Assembly (NCBI GenBank): GCA_963662175.1
Contig: OY759225.1
Span: 17,657,601-17,721,600, forward strand
Source: Aradus depressus
Taxonomy: Eukaryota > Arthropoda > Insecta > Hemiptera > Aradidae
Direction of reading: 5' to 3'
DNA length: 64,000 nt
Every line of letters starts with the position of its first letter. Position 1 is the stretch's first letter. Positions 31,851 to 42,934 of the stretch are shown here, piece after piece. The notes under the pieces are model-generated. The model worked only from the letters and a program-made list of their open reading frames with translations, did no database searches and had not been told where the DNA came from. Made by a program: the position numbers and the translations under genes.

Positions 31851-32312
31851 GTACTTTTAAAGGCTGCTAATAGTATTTTATCAATAATTGTTATTATTTA
31901 ACAAATAAATACATTTGATACTTTGCTCCATACTAGAGATCCACTTTTTTTCCAACATTTTAACCATAAACTATCGAATATACAATAACACATTTTCGTT
32001 TTGTCTTTTGAAATAGGTTACAATAAATCAGTTGACTTTGAAAAACATTTTATTTTCATAATAATTAATACAAAATTTATTATAAATGCAAAAAATATGT
32101 AGGCTTAAATTCTCGGAATTATTCCTCGGTTTAGCATAATATTCGATAGTTTAGTCTTTAGAGAGACCTGTTATCCAAATAATGTACAACTTAGATGACG
32201 GATCTACAACATTCAGTACTTTACAGGTATTTTATCTGTTAAGATCTACGCAACAATGCTAAGTATCGAATGTGGTAGATTGGTTAGTTTACAGTGCAAT
32301 CACTACAGAATG
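31850..32312 (+). repeat. Repeat family I, copy 1
   Basis: About 460 bp highly similar and colinear with 42935-43384 (ACTATCGAA.AT.CAATAACA, CATTTTCGTTTTGTCTTTTG, TTAGTCTTTAGAGAGACC, AAGATCTACGCAACAATGC). No frame is shared. Nature unknown. Confidence 0.85.
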
Positions 32313-32843
32313 TAATCTCGATTAAAGTACAGAATATGCCATTTTCATCACATTAACACAAGAATTGAATGAGAACTTATAAAATAGTACTTGTAAACTG
32401 TAGAAAGGTAACCATTTGATTGTGAATTAAGGTTTTGAAATATGCGTACCTAAAATGAGGCTAAAGTCTGCAGTAATTTCGATTTACCACTGTAACTTTA
32501 CCGTTTCCTAGTTGACCTTGTTAGCCTTGAGACAAGACCCAAACACTAAGGCGTATCTTTATTTGGTTCCTGTAAACAAGTTTATGTAATTACTGCGCAC
32601 CTCTCTTCCTAAGGTTCCTCCCACACATAGCTGATGGGAATGTCATAGTTCTTTTCTTGGGCTATCCTAGCTGACCTGCCATCTTTTGTTGAACCAACTG
32701 CATATAAATCTTTCTGCATTAGACGACTTGAACGTACAGTTCTGGTGTATAAGTCTGAAAAACTGCATCAGCGCGGAGAAAGTATTGTAATCTTGCGTAA
32801 AGTTTCCCCAGTTTTTTATGGTGATGATGTTTGTGTGTATATG
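32313..32843. other. No gene; TATA-like motif
   Basis: Less AT-rich at 32500-32780. GCATATAAAT at 32700 is TATA-like, but nothing downstream is coding, so I do not call a promoter. Confidence 0.3.
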
Positions 32844-33166
32844 TTATTATGAATCATGCCCGGGATTTAACTTCCTACTACCAGAGCGATCTTTTGTCAC
32901 TCTGTTGGACATGAGCCCGATTCTACTGTAGGAATACTAAATCATACCTACATATCTATGTTTATTCATCTATGGTAGATGTCTTTAACGAGTAGCTGAC
33001 ATCGCACATGCTCGGGACCTCCCCTCAACGTCCCATCCGAAGGACGGCGTGCTTAAGTTTATTTTACCTCCCAGATAAAATAAACTAAGGGCCTCGGCCG
33101 GATTTCGAACCCACGACCTTGAGCTTAGAAGGCAAGTACGCATACCACTGAGCTACCGGCGCCCCT
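32844..33166 (-). mobile_element. SINE-A, full head, short tail
   Basis: Left end GTTATTATGAATCATG is the old-tail form, but the head and centre at the right are intact. Confidence 0.9.
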
Positions 33167-33355
33167 CTGTATGGCAGAATGGAGGGCACGAACCAGAGGA
33201 TTATTGTGGGAACTAAGAAGGGAAAATAATTTCTTATACTTGGATTTAGCGACTTCGATGACAAAAGGTACGTTAAGGTCGATAAAGATTATTGTTGGAG
33301 ATGTAATAAGGAGCATTGACTATTTTGCGAAGGATTTTGGATTGAAAGGATTCAA
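33167..33355 (-). pseudogene. Jockey-like LINE fragment
   Basis: Minus strand DLNVPFVIEVAKSKYKKLFS and LLSSHNNPLVRALHSAI. No 3' UTR; joined directly to the SINE head on the left. Confidence 0.85.
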
Positions 33356-33790
33356 CAGGCAAATGTGCTAATAGAGAGATAATGGCAATGTCAAAATGTC
33401 AAGAGGGGAGAAATCACCTATGGTGACACTCCCATTTGTGATTTACTCTCATTTGTAACTAGTCACTGTCACTGCTGCTGCTAAGGAGGTCTCTAGGCCA
33501 TTGACGCTTAAGCTGTCGTTGGGGAAGTATGGCACGGACTAGAGGATTATTGTGGGAACTAAGAAGGGAAAATAACTTTTTATACTTGGATTTAGCAACT
33601 TATGTGACAAGAGGTACGTTAAGGTCAGTGTGAAGAGTTTTGTTGGAGACATAATAAGGAGCATTGGCTATTGTACGAAGGATTTTGGATTGAAAGGATG
33701 GGATGCGCTGGAGATCGGAAGCCCTGGCAGAACCCCAGAGTTCATGTCCGTAAGTCCACATAGGTTTGAGTACTGCGTTGTATATAAGTT
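33356..33790 (-). pseudogene. Jockey-like LINE tail, second fragment
   Basis: Carries the 3' UTR (GGCAAATGTGCTAATAGAGA reverse side), the stop context and WTYGHELWGSARASDLQRI-like sequence up to about 33770. Tandem with the preceding fragment in the same orientation. Confidence 0.87.
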
Positions 33791-34205
33791 GTCTTGACTA
33801 ACAAGTCGACAATGAAACAAAACGAACTGTTGATGCCATCACATTACTTTCATATGCCCAGACATGCCAGTATGAAACTAATTTGACATGGGGATAGAAG
33901 AGTGATTCGTACATAAATGTCTGGTATAAGAATGTCCTGTAATCGTCACATCACATATGTTTTTGTTGGTGATCTGCCTAAGTGAGTCGATAGCCTAAAT
34001 GTCATTAGATAATGTGCGTCATTCGTCAGATAAAAATGACATTTTTGACAGAAGGTAAAAATATTCTGGCCTTGTAACAGAAATAGTCAACTATTTCACG
34101 TCACAACTATACGAAGTACAAGTGTAGTTATATGTATAATCCGTCGAAAATTCGATGCTGAATTTTTACCAGATTTTTCAAAAAAGGAAAAATAAAGATG
34201 TAATG
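33791..34205. other. No gene recognised
   Basis: No repeats or frames that I can support. Confidence 0.45.
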
Positions 34206-34645
34206 CACTTCCCCAGAACGAATTAATCAATTATTTATTAGCTTTTGAAGGAAAAACAGTGACGTTTTTTGGAGGAAAAACAGTGTTCAAAAAACGGCTC
34301 CTAAATTCTCATACTAAATTTCGTGTCAATAAATTTATTACATTGGCATTAATTATTAAGGTTTTTGAATTGAACCCCCTCTGATCTCTCCCTTCTCTTG
34401 TGCAGACTTGGCTGAAAATCGATACATATCGACGTTACAGCCTTTTGGATTGATACATAAAATTTTGTGTCGATACATTTATTATATCGAGAGTGTCCAC
34501 AGATCCACATACTCACATATGCAGAACTTTTTTTTTTCAAATTTGGAATCTAGAAGTCGAAAAATATTAAATTCCGTTGAAAAACCCGCTTCGAATTGTT
34601 GACCGATTAAATAACTTCCCCTATACTTCGTTAGCTGGGAAAGTA
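34206..34645 (+). mobile_element. Repeat family B, complete copy
   Basis: About 440 bp between CACTTCCCCAGAACGAATTA and GCTGGGAAAGTA, which are inverted versions of one terminus (TACTTYCCCAG). Non-coding. The ends suggest a MITE-like DNA element, but no clear target duplication is visible. Confidence 0.7.
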
Positions 34646-34682
34646 AAAATCCTGTCTGTGGACACAATAACTGTCCATAGAA

Positions 34683-34955
34683 TTTTATTGTTTAGTTATT
34701 ATGACTCATGTCAGGGCTTTAACTACGAGGTCATATCGCCTACTACCAGAGCGCTCTTTCGTCACTCTGGTGGACATGAGCCCGACTCTACTATGGGAGT
34801 CCTAAATTTTGCCTACCCTAAATTTTTATTTACCTAGGGCAGGGGTCTTTAACGAGCACCTGACATCGTACAGGCTCGGGACCATCGCTTAACGTCCCAT
34901 CCGAAGGACGGCGTACTTAAATTTATTTTACCTCCCAGATAAAATACACTAGAAC
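34683..34955 (-). mobile_element. SINE-A, head missing
   Basis: TTTAGTTATTATGACTC tail. Ends after CCCAGATAAAATACACTA, before the B box. Confidence 0.9.
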
Positions 34956-35027
34956 CTCCATAGAATGAATACATGAATGTACTAATCGATAACTGATGTA
35001 ATAAATGTATTTCACAGATTACATAAT

Positions 35028-35090
35028 AAAAATATAGTCTGACTTCTCACAGTGTTATTATGTTCGATGCTAGCTGGCTTTCGAGGTAGA
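35028..35090. repeat. Fragment of the 15.1-kb palindrome arm
   Basis: ATAGTCTGACTTCTCACAG then GCTAGCTGGCTTTCGAGGT match the arm at 15205-15252, including the GAAA side of its hammerhead-like core. Confidence 0.7.
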
Positions 35091-35115
35091 ATAATGAAGT
35101 GGATACTTAAGTTAA

Positions 35116-35541
35116 ATGAAAAATAAAATTAAACATACATTTCAGTTGCGTGCAGAAAATTACCAATTGTTGAAGAAACGTAATAGTCCAAATTGTAACT
35201 ATTATTTTTTCGATTTCTCTGGGAAAATTTTATTAAATATTTTATTCCACTATAAAATGTATATAATTTTTTCTAATGATCAAAATAATGTTATGATTCC
35301 TCTATAATTTATTTTAAATAAATTGTTTACAAATATAATAATTATCCAATCTTTCTTACTTATGGCGTTTACCATGACATAGGGCGTACAGAGTACAATA
35401 CAAAAATCTCCCTCCAAAAACAAACGACCGATTTTGCTAAAAATTATTAGTTGACTTACAAGCAGATTTTTGATTTCTCATATTAAATTTTATGTTCTGG
35501 GTATACACTATACGGAGTTTATTGTGTTCATACAGGAATTT
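35116..35541. other. AT-rich, no gene
   Basis: 35396-35510 contains worn family B phrases (ATTAGTTGACTTACA). Confidence 0.45.
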
Positions 35542-35768
35542 TACTTTCCCAGCTAAACGAAGTATAGGGGAAGTTATGTAATCGGCCAAAAATTCGATGC
35601 GGATTCTCAAAAAAATTTCATGTTTTTCGATCTCCCGATTTCCACAAAAAAAAAAAAAAAAAAAAAAAATATGGCTAGTTGTGTCTGTCAACCCAATAAC
35701 TTCCGATTGAATGAATGTATCGACATCAAATTGTATATGTGTATCCAGAACCTCTAATGACACCTATT

Positions 35769-36100
35769 AGGTTAGGTTTTATGACTCATGCCCGGGCTTT
35801 ACCTACGAGGCCATATCGCCTACTACCAGAGCGCTCTTTCGTCACTCTGGTGGACATGAGCCCGACTCTACTGTGGGAGTCCTAAATTTTGCCTACCTTA
35901 AATTTTTATTCACCTAGGTTGGGGTCTTGTACCTGACATCGTACAGGCTCGGGGCCATCGCTTAACGTCCCATCCGAAGGACAGCGGGCTTAAGTTTATT
36001 TTACCTCCCAGATAAAATAAACTAAGGGCCTCGGTCGGGTTTCGAACCCACGATCTTGAGCTCAGAAGACAAGCACGCATACCACTGAGCTACCGGCGCC
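35769..36100 (-). mobile_element. SINE-A, complete, with 17-base target duplication
   Basis: CTCTAATGACACCTATT is repeated exactly at 35752-35768 and 36101-36117. This fixes the SINE ends: GGCGCC at the head and the (CCTAA) tail. One small internal deletion near 35925. Confidence 0.97.
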
Positions 36101-36209
36101 CTCTAATGACACCTATTGATCTTCAGTCAAATCGACAACAGGGAAGGAGGGAATTAGGGGAGAGGCTTAAGTGGAAACAGCTGAAGGGGAGGGGGATCAG
36201 AGGGGTACT

Positions 36210-36645
36210 CAACGCCCAAGTCCAAATAATATACATATATATTTTTTGGGGTGCTCCTGACCTTTTAAGGGGGTCGGTCACATCACCCTATTGAGTTGGG
36301 AAACGGGTTCTTCGGCTGTGGACCGGCTCGATGGCTACGGTCCACAGTCGTCCTTGGTTTCCGGCACTTTACGCTGAGTGAACTCGGGATCTTTTCGGGG
36401 GTTCTGTTCTGCCTGCGCCCCAGAGCCGGGGTAGGCGGGCTTTCTTGATTCTCCGCCAGGAGGAGACGAACCGACCAAAAGCCAGGTAGCCAGCCTCCGT
36501 CATCAGTCCCGGCAGGTCCAGTCCCAGGTATGATCCTGTCTGGTGAATCAGCGCCGCCCTGGGCCCGTCGTATAGCGGACGAGCAGGCAGGGCTGTTCTT
36601 CCTCTTAAAGAAGAAGAGCTTGGCGCTGAAGTCGCCGTGACCTGA
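36210..36645 (-). pseudogene. LINE ORF2 C-terminus, second copy
   Basis: Minus strand SGHGDFSAKLFFFKRKNSP then CSS in place of CSCG, from 36644. Same family as 14534-15060. The reading frame continues but the zinc-knuckle residues are degraded. Higher GC than the surrounding DNA. Confidence 0.72.
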
Positions 36646-37064
36646 CGAATGTATCGACAGGAAATTTTATAAGTCAATCCAAAATCCCGTAAAGATGACA
36701 CCACATAATTTTTCGAAAAATCGGTAGAAGGAAAGGAGGAAGGGATCAGAGAAGAGGGACTCAAGCCTAAGAACTGCCAATGTAATGAATGTATCGATTT
36801 TTAAATTTAGTATGAGGATTCAGTTTTAGAGGAAAAGGTCAATTAGCTTTGAAGGGAGAGCGGAAACATAATTGATTTATTCTTACTGGGGAAGTACATA
36901 GCTAGTGATTCACTGACGGTCAATACTCAGCATAGATTTACTGAATGATTATATAACTTCGCCTATACTTCGTTTAGTTGGGGTAATAAACAATTTGTGT
37001 TATTAAAAATGTAGTTTATTAAGGGCTATAAATCAATAAATATGTTATCAATAATAATTATAGT

Positions 37065-38078
37065 GTGACAGGAAAATACTACATACAATCGTGTCAGTAC
37101 AACTCTGGTTACATCAGCAAAACTAAAGATAGTAAGTCACGTGGGGACACCAACAGTTTGATGAATGAATTGAATGAAGGGGGACTCGTTATCTGTATTT
37201 TTTTGTGGGTATCTGTGAGGCATGGCTCAGACACGAGAGGATACTCTGTACAATATGGGTATCATTTTGTGGGTAGATGCCGGTAGCTCAGTGGTATGCG
37301 TGCTTGACTTCTGAGCTCAAGAACGTGGGTTCGTAACCCGACCGAGGCCCTTAGTTTATTTTATCTGAAAGGTAAAATAAACTTAAGCACGCCGTCCTTC
37401 GGATGGGACGTTAAGCGATGGTCCTCGAGCCTGTACGATGTCAGGTACTCGTTAAAGACCCCTAGCCTAGGTGAATAAAACTTTAGGGTAGGCAAAATTT
37501 AGGACTCCCACAGTAGAGTCGGGCTCATGTCCACCAGAGTGACGAAAGAGCGCTCTGGTAGTAGGTGATATGACCTCGTAGTTAAAGCCCGGGCATTAGT
37601 CATAAAACCTAACCTAACCATTTCGTGGGTAGGTGGAGCAAGATCATCTACATATGTGAACATGTGCTCTCTATGTAGCTAACTATAATTAGTTATTGTG
37701 ATTCATGCCTGGGATTTTAGGTCATATTGCCTACTAACAGAGTGCTCTTTCGTTACTCTGGTAGACATGAGCCCAACTCTACTGTGGATATCTCTGAAAC
37801 GAGAGGAGTGTTGTACTGACACACTTTACAATATGAGGATCATTTCGTGGGTCGGTGGAGCAAGATCATCTACAAATGTGAACATGTGCTCTCTATGTAG
37901 CTAACTATAATTAGTTATTGTGACTCAAGCCCGGGTTTTAAGGTCATATTGCCTACTACCAGTGCTCTTTCGTTGCTCTGGTAGACATGAGCCCAACTCT
38001 ACTGTGGGTATCTCTGAGGCATGCACAGACATGAGAGGAGTGTTGTACTGGCACACTGTACAATATGAATGATCCTCA
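37065..38078. repeat. Tandem array containing SINE 3' ends
   Basis: Unit of about 222 bp: CATTTCGTGGGT.GGTGG, AGCAAGATCATCTACA, CTCTCTATGTAGCTAACTA, about 100 bp of SINE-A 3' end in minus orientation, GTTGTACTG.CACACT.TACAA. Starts at 37619 and 37841, with a partial unit ending at 38078; an earlier partial unit at 37187-37276 is cut off by a SINE. Confidence 0.88.
37277..37618 (+). mobile_element. SINE-A, complete, in the tandem array
   Basis: 14-base flanks CATTTTGTGGGTAG (37263-37276) and CATTTCGTGGGTAG (37619-37632). Tail AACCTAACCTAAC. Confidence 0.96.
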
Positions 38079-38380
38079 TGACTCAAGCCCGGGTTTTAAG
38101 GTCATATTGCCTACTACCAGATTGCTCTTTCATCGCTCTGGTAGACATGAGCCCAACTCTACTGTCGGAATTCGTGTTGTCTACCCTGGTTTAGTTTACC
38201 TAAGGTAGGGGTCTATAACGAGTACCTGACATCCTACAGGCTTGGATCCATCACTCAGTGTCCCACCTGAAGGATGGAGTGCTCTAGATTTTCTTACCTC
38301 CCAGATAAAAAAATCTAAGAGCCTCGAACGGGTTCTGAACCCGTGTTCTAGAACTCAGCAAAGAAGCGCAACTGCTTAGA
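38079..38380 (-). mobile_element. SINE-A, old subfamily, diverged
   Basis: GACTCAAGCCCGGG at the left. The head is recognisable only by its GGTTCTGAACCCGTG B-box region. Confidence 0.88.
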
Positions 38381-38394
38381 TACAGTACTTGAAC

Positions 38395-38540
38395 TACATA
38401 AGTCATATTGCAGAGTACCAGATTGTTTTTTTGTCGCTGTGATGGACATAAGCAGTAGCTCAAATGTGTGGGAGTTCTAAATTTAACGAGAATCTTATCT
38501 TGCGAAGGCTCGAGACCATCGGCGGCTTGCTCCGATGTTT
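38395..38540 (-). repeat. SINE-A, very diverged fragment
   Basis: GTCATATTGCAGAGTACCAG, then GGGAGTTCTAAATTTAACGA and GGCTCGAGACCATCG. Confidence 0.7.
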
Positions 38541-38638
38541 TATAACTAATTATATTTATACTAAAAAAAATGCAATATATTATTTATCTAATTCATATAA
38601 AAGAAAAAAAAAAAACTGTCGGTGAATCTAAGACTATG

Positions 38639-39093
38639 TACTTCCCCAGAAAGTATTAATCAATTAATTTTTTGCTCTCGCTCCAAAACCAGTTGACCGT
38701 TTGCGCTAATATTCAATAGTTGATTTACATAGGTAGTCCTAAATTGTCATGCTAAATTTTGTGCTAATAAATTTATTACATCGGCAGTTATTAAGGTTTT
38801 TGAATTGAGACCCCTCCCCTCACCCCGCCCTTCCCTTCGGCCTATCGCTAAAATTTAGGTTATGTCCTCATTGTGTGTCGTCCTTAGGCGGTTCTGGATT
38901 CATATATAAAATTTCGTGTCGATACATTCATCTTATCGGCAGTTATCGAGTTCATTGACACAAATACGCATAGACAGATGTTTTTTTTTTTCATATTTGA
39001 AATCTGAAAGTTGGAAAACATGAAATTCCGTTGAAAATTCAGCATCGAATTTTTAATCGGTCGATTATATAAATTCTTATAACTGGCGAAGTA
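38639..39093 (+). mobile_element. Repeat family B, complete copy
   Basis: 455 bp, from TACTTCCCCAGAAAG to AACTGGCGAAGTA. Interior order is the same as 34206-34645. Confidence 0.72.
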
Positions 39094-39796
39094 AAAAGAT
39101 ATAAAAACGAGTTTGGAAAAGACGCAGTGACATTGTTGATAATATTTGTCTGTTTCTCTTACACGGAATATCGTCAAAGAAATACGCACAACTATTGGTT
39201 CATTCATATTTAGTTTAAACGTCTTTCGTAACATTTTTTTTTTGGGCTATTCTTATGTAAATTGTTTAATTGCAAAATTGATGGTATCTGTGCGTCATGT
39301 GTCATTGAAAGAGCAAGGCTAACTCAACTTATGACAAATAGTAATTACAATTATTTTTATAAATTTTTGACTATTATTATTAATTAATAATAATTATTAT
39401 TGATTGACCCATTCTGTATCAAGCTCATTTTTCATGACTACCCTAGCTTTCTAGCTTTTAGCTTTTTTAGAATATTTAAAATGGTATAAATACGAAATAA
39501 CAGTTGTACTTGGTGAAGTAGTGTAGAAGTTATGTAATCGGTCAGAAATTCGATACCGAGTTTTCAACAGAATTTTATGTTTTACGACCCTTAATTACTT
39601 GTAAAGACGATAATTCATAATAAAATGAATGTATCAAACACAAAATGTTATATGTGTATCTAAGGACCTATTGAGTTTCAGCCAAATCGACCGAAGGGAA
39701 AGAGGAGATTGGGGGAGGCCTATCACAAAATCTCTATTAGTTGCCGTTGTAATTCAACCTAATTCCAAATTGGGTGAAAACTTAATTAATTTTAGA
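39094..39796. other. No gene; family B fragment at 39510-39740
   Basis: GAAGTTATGTAATCGGTCAG, AATGAATGTATCAAACACAA and CAGCCAAATCGACCGAAGGG. The rest is AT-rich. Confidence 0.55.
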
Positions 39797-40128
39797 GGGC
39801 GCCGGTAGCTCAGTGGTATGCGTGTTTGTCTTCTGAGCTCAAGGTCGTGGGTTCGAAACCCGGCCGAGGCCCTTAGTTTATTTTATCTGGGAGGTAAAAT
39901 AAACTTAAGCAAGCCGTCCTTCGGATGGGACGTTAAGCGATGGTCTCGAGAGCCTTTACGATGTCAGGTACTCGTTAAAGACCCCTGCCCTAGGTGAATA
40001 AAAATTTAGGACTCCCACAGTAGAGTCGGGCTCATGTCCACCAGAGTGACGAAAGAGCGCTCTGGTAGTAGGCGATATGACCTCGTAGTTAAAGCCCGGG
40101 CATGAGTCATAAAATCTAACCTAACCTC
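39797..40128 (+). mobile_element. SINE-A, near-consensus copy
   Basis: Complete head, body and CTAACCTAACC tail. Only about 20 bases are missing, at the TAGGTGAATAAAAATTTAGG joint. Confidence 0.95.
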
Positions 40129-40435
40129 GACATATACACAAACTCAGATACAAATGTACCATTCTCTACATATTCTAGTCTCACCTTCTTCCCACCAAAA
40201 CACCCCCAAACCATTACAGAGCCTCCACTAAACTTAATTGTAAGCACGATACAATAATTTTTGTGTCGCTCACCTGATGTTCTTCGACACATGTTCGCCT
40301 TCGAGAATCAAAAATCTAAAATTTGGACTCGTCAGTCTATAAGACTTTTTCCCAATCAACTTGACTCCAATTTTGTTGTTCTCTTGCTCATGTTAGTTTT
40401 TTTTTTTTAATTTCCAGCCATAATTGTATCCAATG

Positions 40436-40900
40436 TATCGTGCTTACAATGATGCTCTGTAATGGTTTGGGGGTGTTTTGGTGGGAACAGATTTGGCGAC
40501 TTAGTCAAAATTGAAAAAAAAAAATATATAAAAAATTCCTGGAGGAAAATGCATTTTCTTCTGGTGAAAGAATAACTGCAATGTTCGTGTTCATGCAGGA
40601 CAATGATCCAAAACATTCTTCTAAGCTATGCAAGAGCTTTCTTGAGCATCCGGTTCAACAGGAAAAAATAAACATAATGATTTGTCCACCACAATCTCCC
40701 GACCTTAACCCAATCTAGCTTGTAGGATGAGAGGATAAGGAATGTGAGGTTAGCCACAACTAACAAACAGGAGAATTTTACAGGATGAATGAAAGAAAAT
40801 TTTTGTAGAAAAATTAGAGAAACTTATTAAAAGAATGCCTAGAATATGTAGAGCTGTAATAGCCACTCAGCTGTTCAAGTTTTTTTATTTTTATTTCTGT
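40436..40900 (+). pseudogene. Tc1-like transposase, catalytic-domain remnant
   Basis: Across frames: SVMVWGCFGGNRFGDLVKI, then FMQDNDPKHSSKLCKSFLE, PPQSPDLNPI followed by a stop where E is usual, and LIKRMPRICRAVIAT. These are the second and third catalytic blocks of DDE transposases; the final acid is lost. Frameshifts and stops show a pseudogene. Confidence 0.88.
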
Positions 40901-40926
40901 TTAAATTATATTATATCAACATCTTA

Positions 40927-41272
40927 GGTTAGGTTAGGTTTTATGACTCATGCCCGGGCTTTAACTACGAGGTCATATCGCCTACTACCAGAGCGCTCTA
41001 TCGTCACTCTGGTGGACATGAGCCCGACTCTACGGTGGGAGTCCTAAATTTTGCCTACCCTAAATTTTTATTCACCTAGGGCAGGGGTCTTTAACGAGTA
41101 CCTGACATCGCACAGGCTCGGGACCATCGCTTAACGTCCTATCCGAAGGACGGCGTGCTTACGTTTATTTTACCTCCCAGATAAAATAAACTAAGGGCCT
41201 CGGTCGGGCTACGAACCCACAACCTTGAGCTCAGAAGTCAAGCACGCATACCACTGAGCTACCGGCGCCCTC
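40927..41272 (-). mobile_element. SINE-A inserted in the Tc1 remnant
   Basis: TCAACATCTTA on both sides (40916-40926 and 41273-41283). Shares the GGGCTACGAACCC and AGAAGTCAAG variants with the copies at 6417 and 41730. Confidence 0.96.
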
Positions 41273-41559
41273 TCAACATCTTATTATTATAAATAATTGT
41301 TTTTGGTTCAAAAAATGATTTTCTAACAGTTAAAATATGTATTTTTTAAGTAAATAAAGGTGGGCAAATACTTTTGACTGGTAGTATATTATTACTCCTA
41401 TATCGTCTTATACAGAATATAGTATCTTATATACACTATATAGTGTCTTATGTACACTATGTACTGGATTATACTTGGTATATAAAAGCTTTACTTCGTC
41501 TTTAAATTATTTTCTTGGCAGCTGTTCCAATCGTTTACTATTAACTTTTGTTTACTATT

Positions 41560-41729
41560 TTTGTTATTATTAATTTTTTTTATTATATCCTATTTCTTTT
41601 TCTATTTGCTAATTTGCATATGTATATTTATATACTTTCGTATATTTCGTTCTCCTTTTTTAAAAATATTTTGATTATTGTGAACTGAGTAAGGGACCTG
41701 TAATTACCCCGAAATATTAATGAGAGTTA
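41560..41729 (+). repeat. Repeat family E, degraded, cut by a SINE
   Basis: TTTTTCTATTTGCTAATTTG and GAACTGAGTAAGGGACC...CCCCGAAATATTAATGA resemble the core region at 28175-28215. It resumes at 42085 after the SINE. Confidence 0.5.
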
Positions 41730-42070
41730 GGTTAGGTTTTATGACTCATGCCCGGGCTTTAACTACGAGGTCATATCGCCTACTACCAGAGCGCTCTTTC
41801 GTCACTCTGGTGGACATGAGCCCGACTCTACTGTGGGAGTCCTAAATTTTGCCTGCCCTAAATTTTTATTCATCTAGGGTAGGGGTCTTTAACGAGTACC
41901 TGACATCGTACAGGCTCGGGACCATCGCTTAACGTCCCATCCGAAGGACGGCTTGCTTAAGTTTATTTTACCTCCCAGATAAAATAAACTAAGGGCCTCG
42001 GTCGGGCTACGAACCCACAACCTTGAGCTCAGAAGTCAAGCACGCATACCACTGAGCTACCGGCGCCCTC
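41730..42070 (-). mobile_element. SINE-A, complete
   Basis: 14-base duplication ATTAATGAGAGTTA (41716-41729 and 42071-42084). Confidence 0.97.
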
Positions 42071-42144
42071 ATTAATGAGAGTTACCTATCTTCCAGGAAA
42101 TTCGTTCTGATTTTGTAATTTGTGTGTATGAAACCAAGAATTGG

Positions 42145-42535
42145 GTACTTTAGTTGAATATTCATCATATTCTACTTGCATTTGAATAACGCTCTGTTTT
42201 TGTACCTTATAAAATTATTATAATAAAAAATACAGTTCACGGTATACTTTATTTATTTCTTATAGAGAGTATAACAAACTAAAACATACATACGAAATGT
42301 ATATACTTTAACTGTAAAAAGTAGGGGTTGATTCCTCGTAATAAGTCTATATTTTACTCTCCCCCATCGCTCCGGTATAATTTTTACAGTGATTTTCGGT
42401 GTAATTTTTCCTACGGGTATTTTCGCGTGTATTCGGTTTAATTAAGGATAAGTTTATATAGATTTTTGAAAACAGTAAGAAGTTCAGTCGAGACTCAGAT
42501 TGCACCCATTGGCCCCCTTATACCCGCGCCTGATG
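42145..42535 (-). repeat. Repeat family G, second copy
   Basis: Reverse complement of 8877-9240. Ends at 42535 with ACCCGCGCCTG, a possible hAT-like terminus. Confidence 0.7.
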
Positions 42536-42773
42536 GCAGTTAGGTACAAGTTGTTCAGATAATGGGACCTGGTACCCGCCGACCTCTGTGGTGTTTTGAT
42601 AATGACCTACATATAACAAGTCCAATGTCACTCACTCCCCGTCCTTACAGTCAGGCACACTCTCTTGGTGAAAGTGAGCAACTAATTTCATCTACTTATT
42701 AATTAGGTAGTTTTAATTATTACTTTATATTTGAAACATTAATGATTGTTAGTAAAAATAAAAATAATTATTT

Positions 42774-42812
42774 TGACTCATGCCCGGGCTTTAACTTCGA
42801 GGTCATATCGTC
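42774..42812 (-). repeat. SINE-A tail fragment
   Basis: GACTCATGCCCGGGCTTTAA and CGAGGTCATATCG only. Confidence 0.85.
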
Positions 42813-42934
42813 CGTGACAACTGTAAAGTATCGAATGTCATAATGACTACTTTTCAGAGCTTCAATAAACTGATTCAAAGCTATCTATGAGATCAGCGTC
42901 TTAACCTTTGAAAATTTTCCAACTGATTTAATGT

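Larger units (their letters stand above)
35542..36896. mobile_element. Repeat family B with two nested insertions
   Basis: Starts TACTTTCCCAGCTAAACGAAG, split as TACTTTCCCAG and CTAAACGAAG, and ends ACTGGGGAAGTA. It is interrupted by a SINE-A (35769-36100) and a LINE fragment (about 36210-36645). The B sequence resumes after each. Confidence 0.75.
40145..41386 (+). mobile_element. Tc1-like element, rearranged
   Basis: The right end TTTGACTGGTAG (41373-41384) with TA after it is a Tc1/mariner terminus; the left terminus is not found. Part of the gene (VMVWGCFGG region) is present twice in inverted orientation (about 40190-40260 and 40430-40500). A SINE-A is nested at 40927-41272. Confidence 0.78.

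Noticed and set aside
32695..32760. Core promoter (TATA-like ATATAAAT)
   Set aside because: AT-rich DNA gives such matches by chance, and no gene follows.
35763..35800. Internal telomere tract (TTAGG)n at the GGTTAGGTTAGG stretches
   Set aside because: Always two to four units and always at a SINE-A 3' end; it is the SINE tail, not relocated telomere.
36369..36764. 131-codon minus-strand frame
   Set aside because: It runs across the LINE/family B joint in a frame different from the SGHGDF LINE frame.
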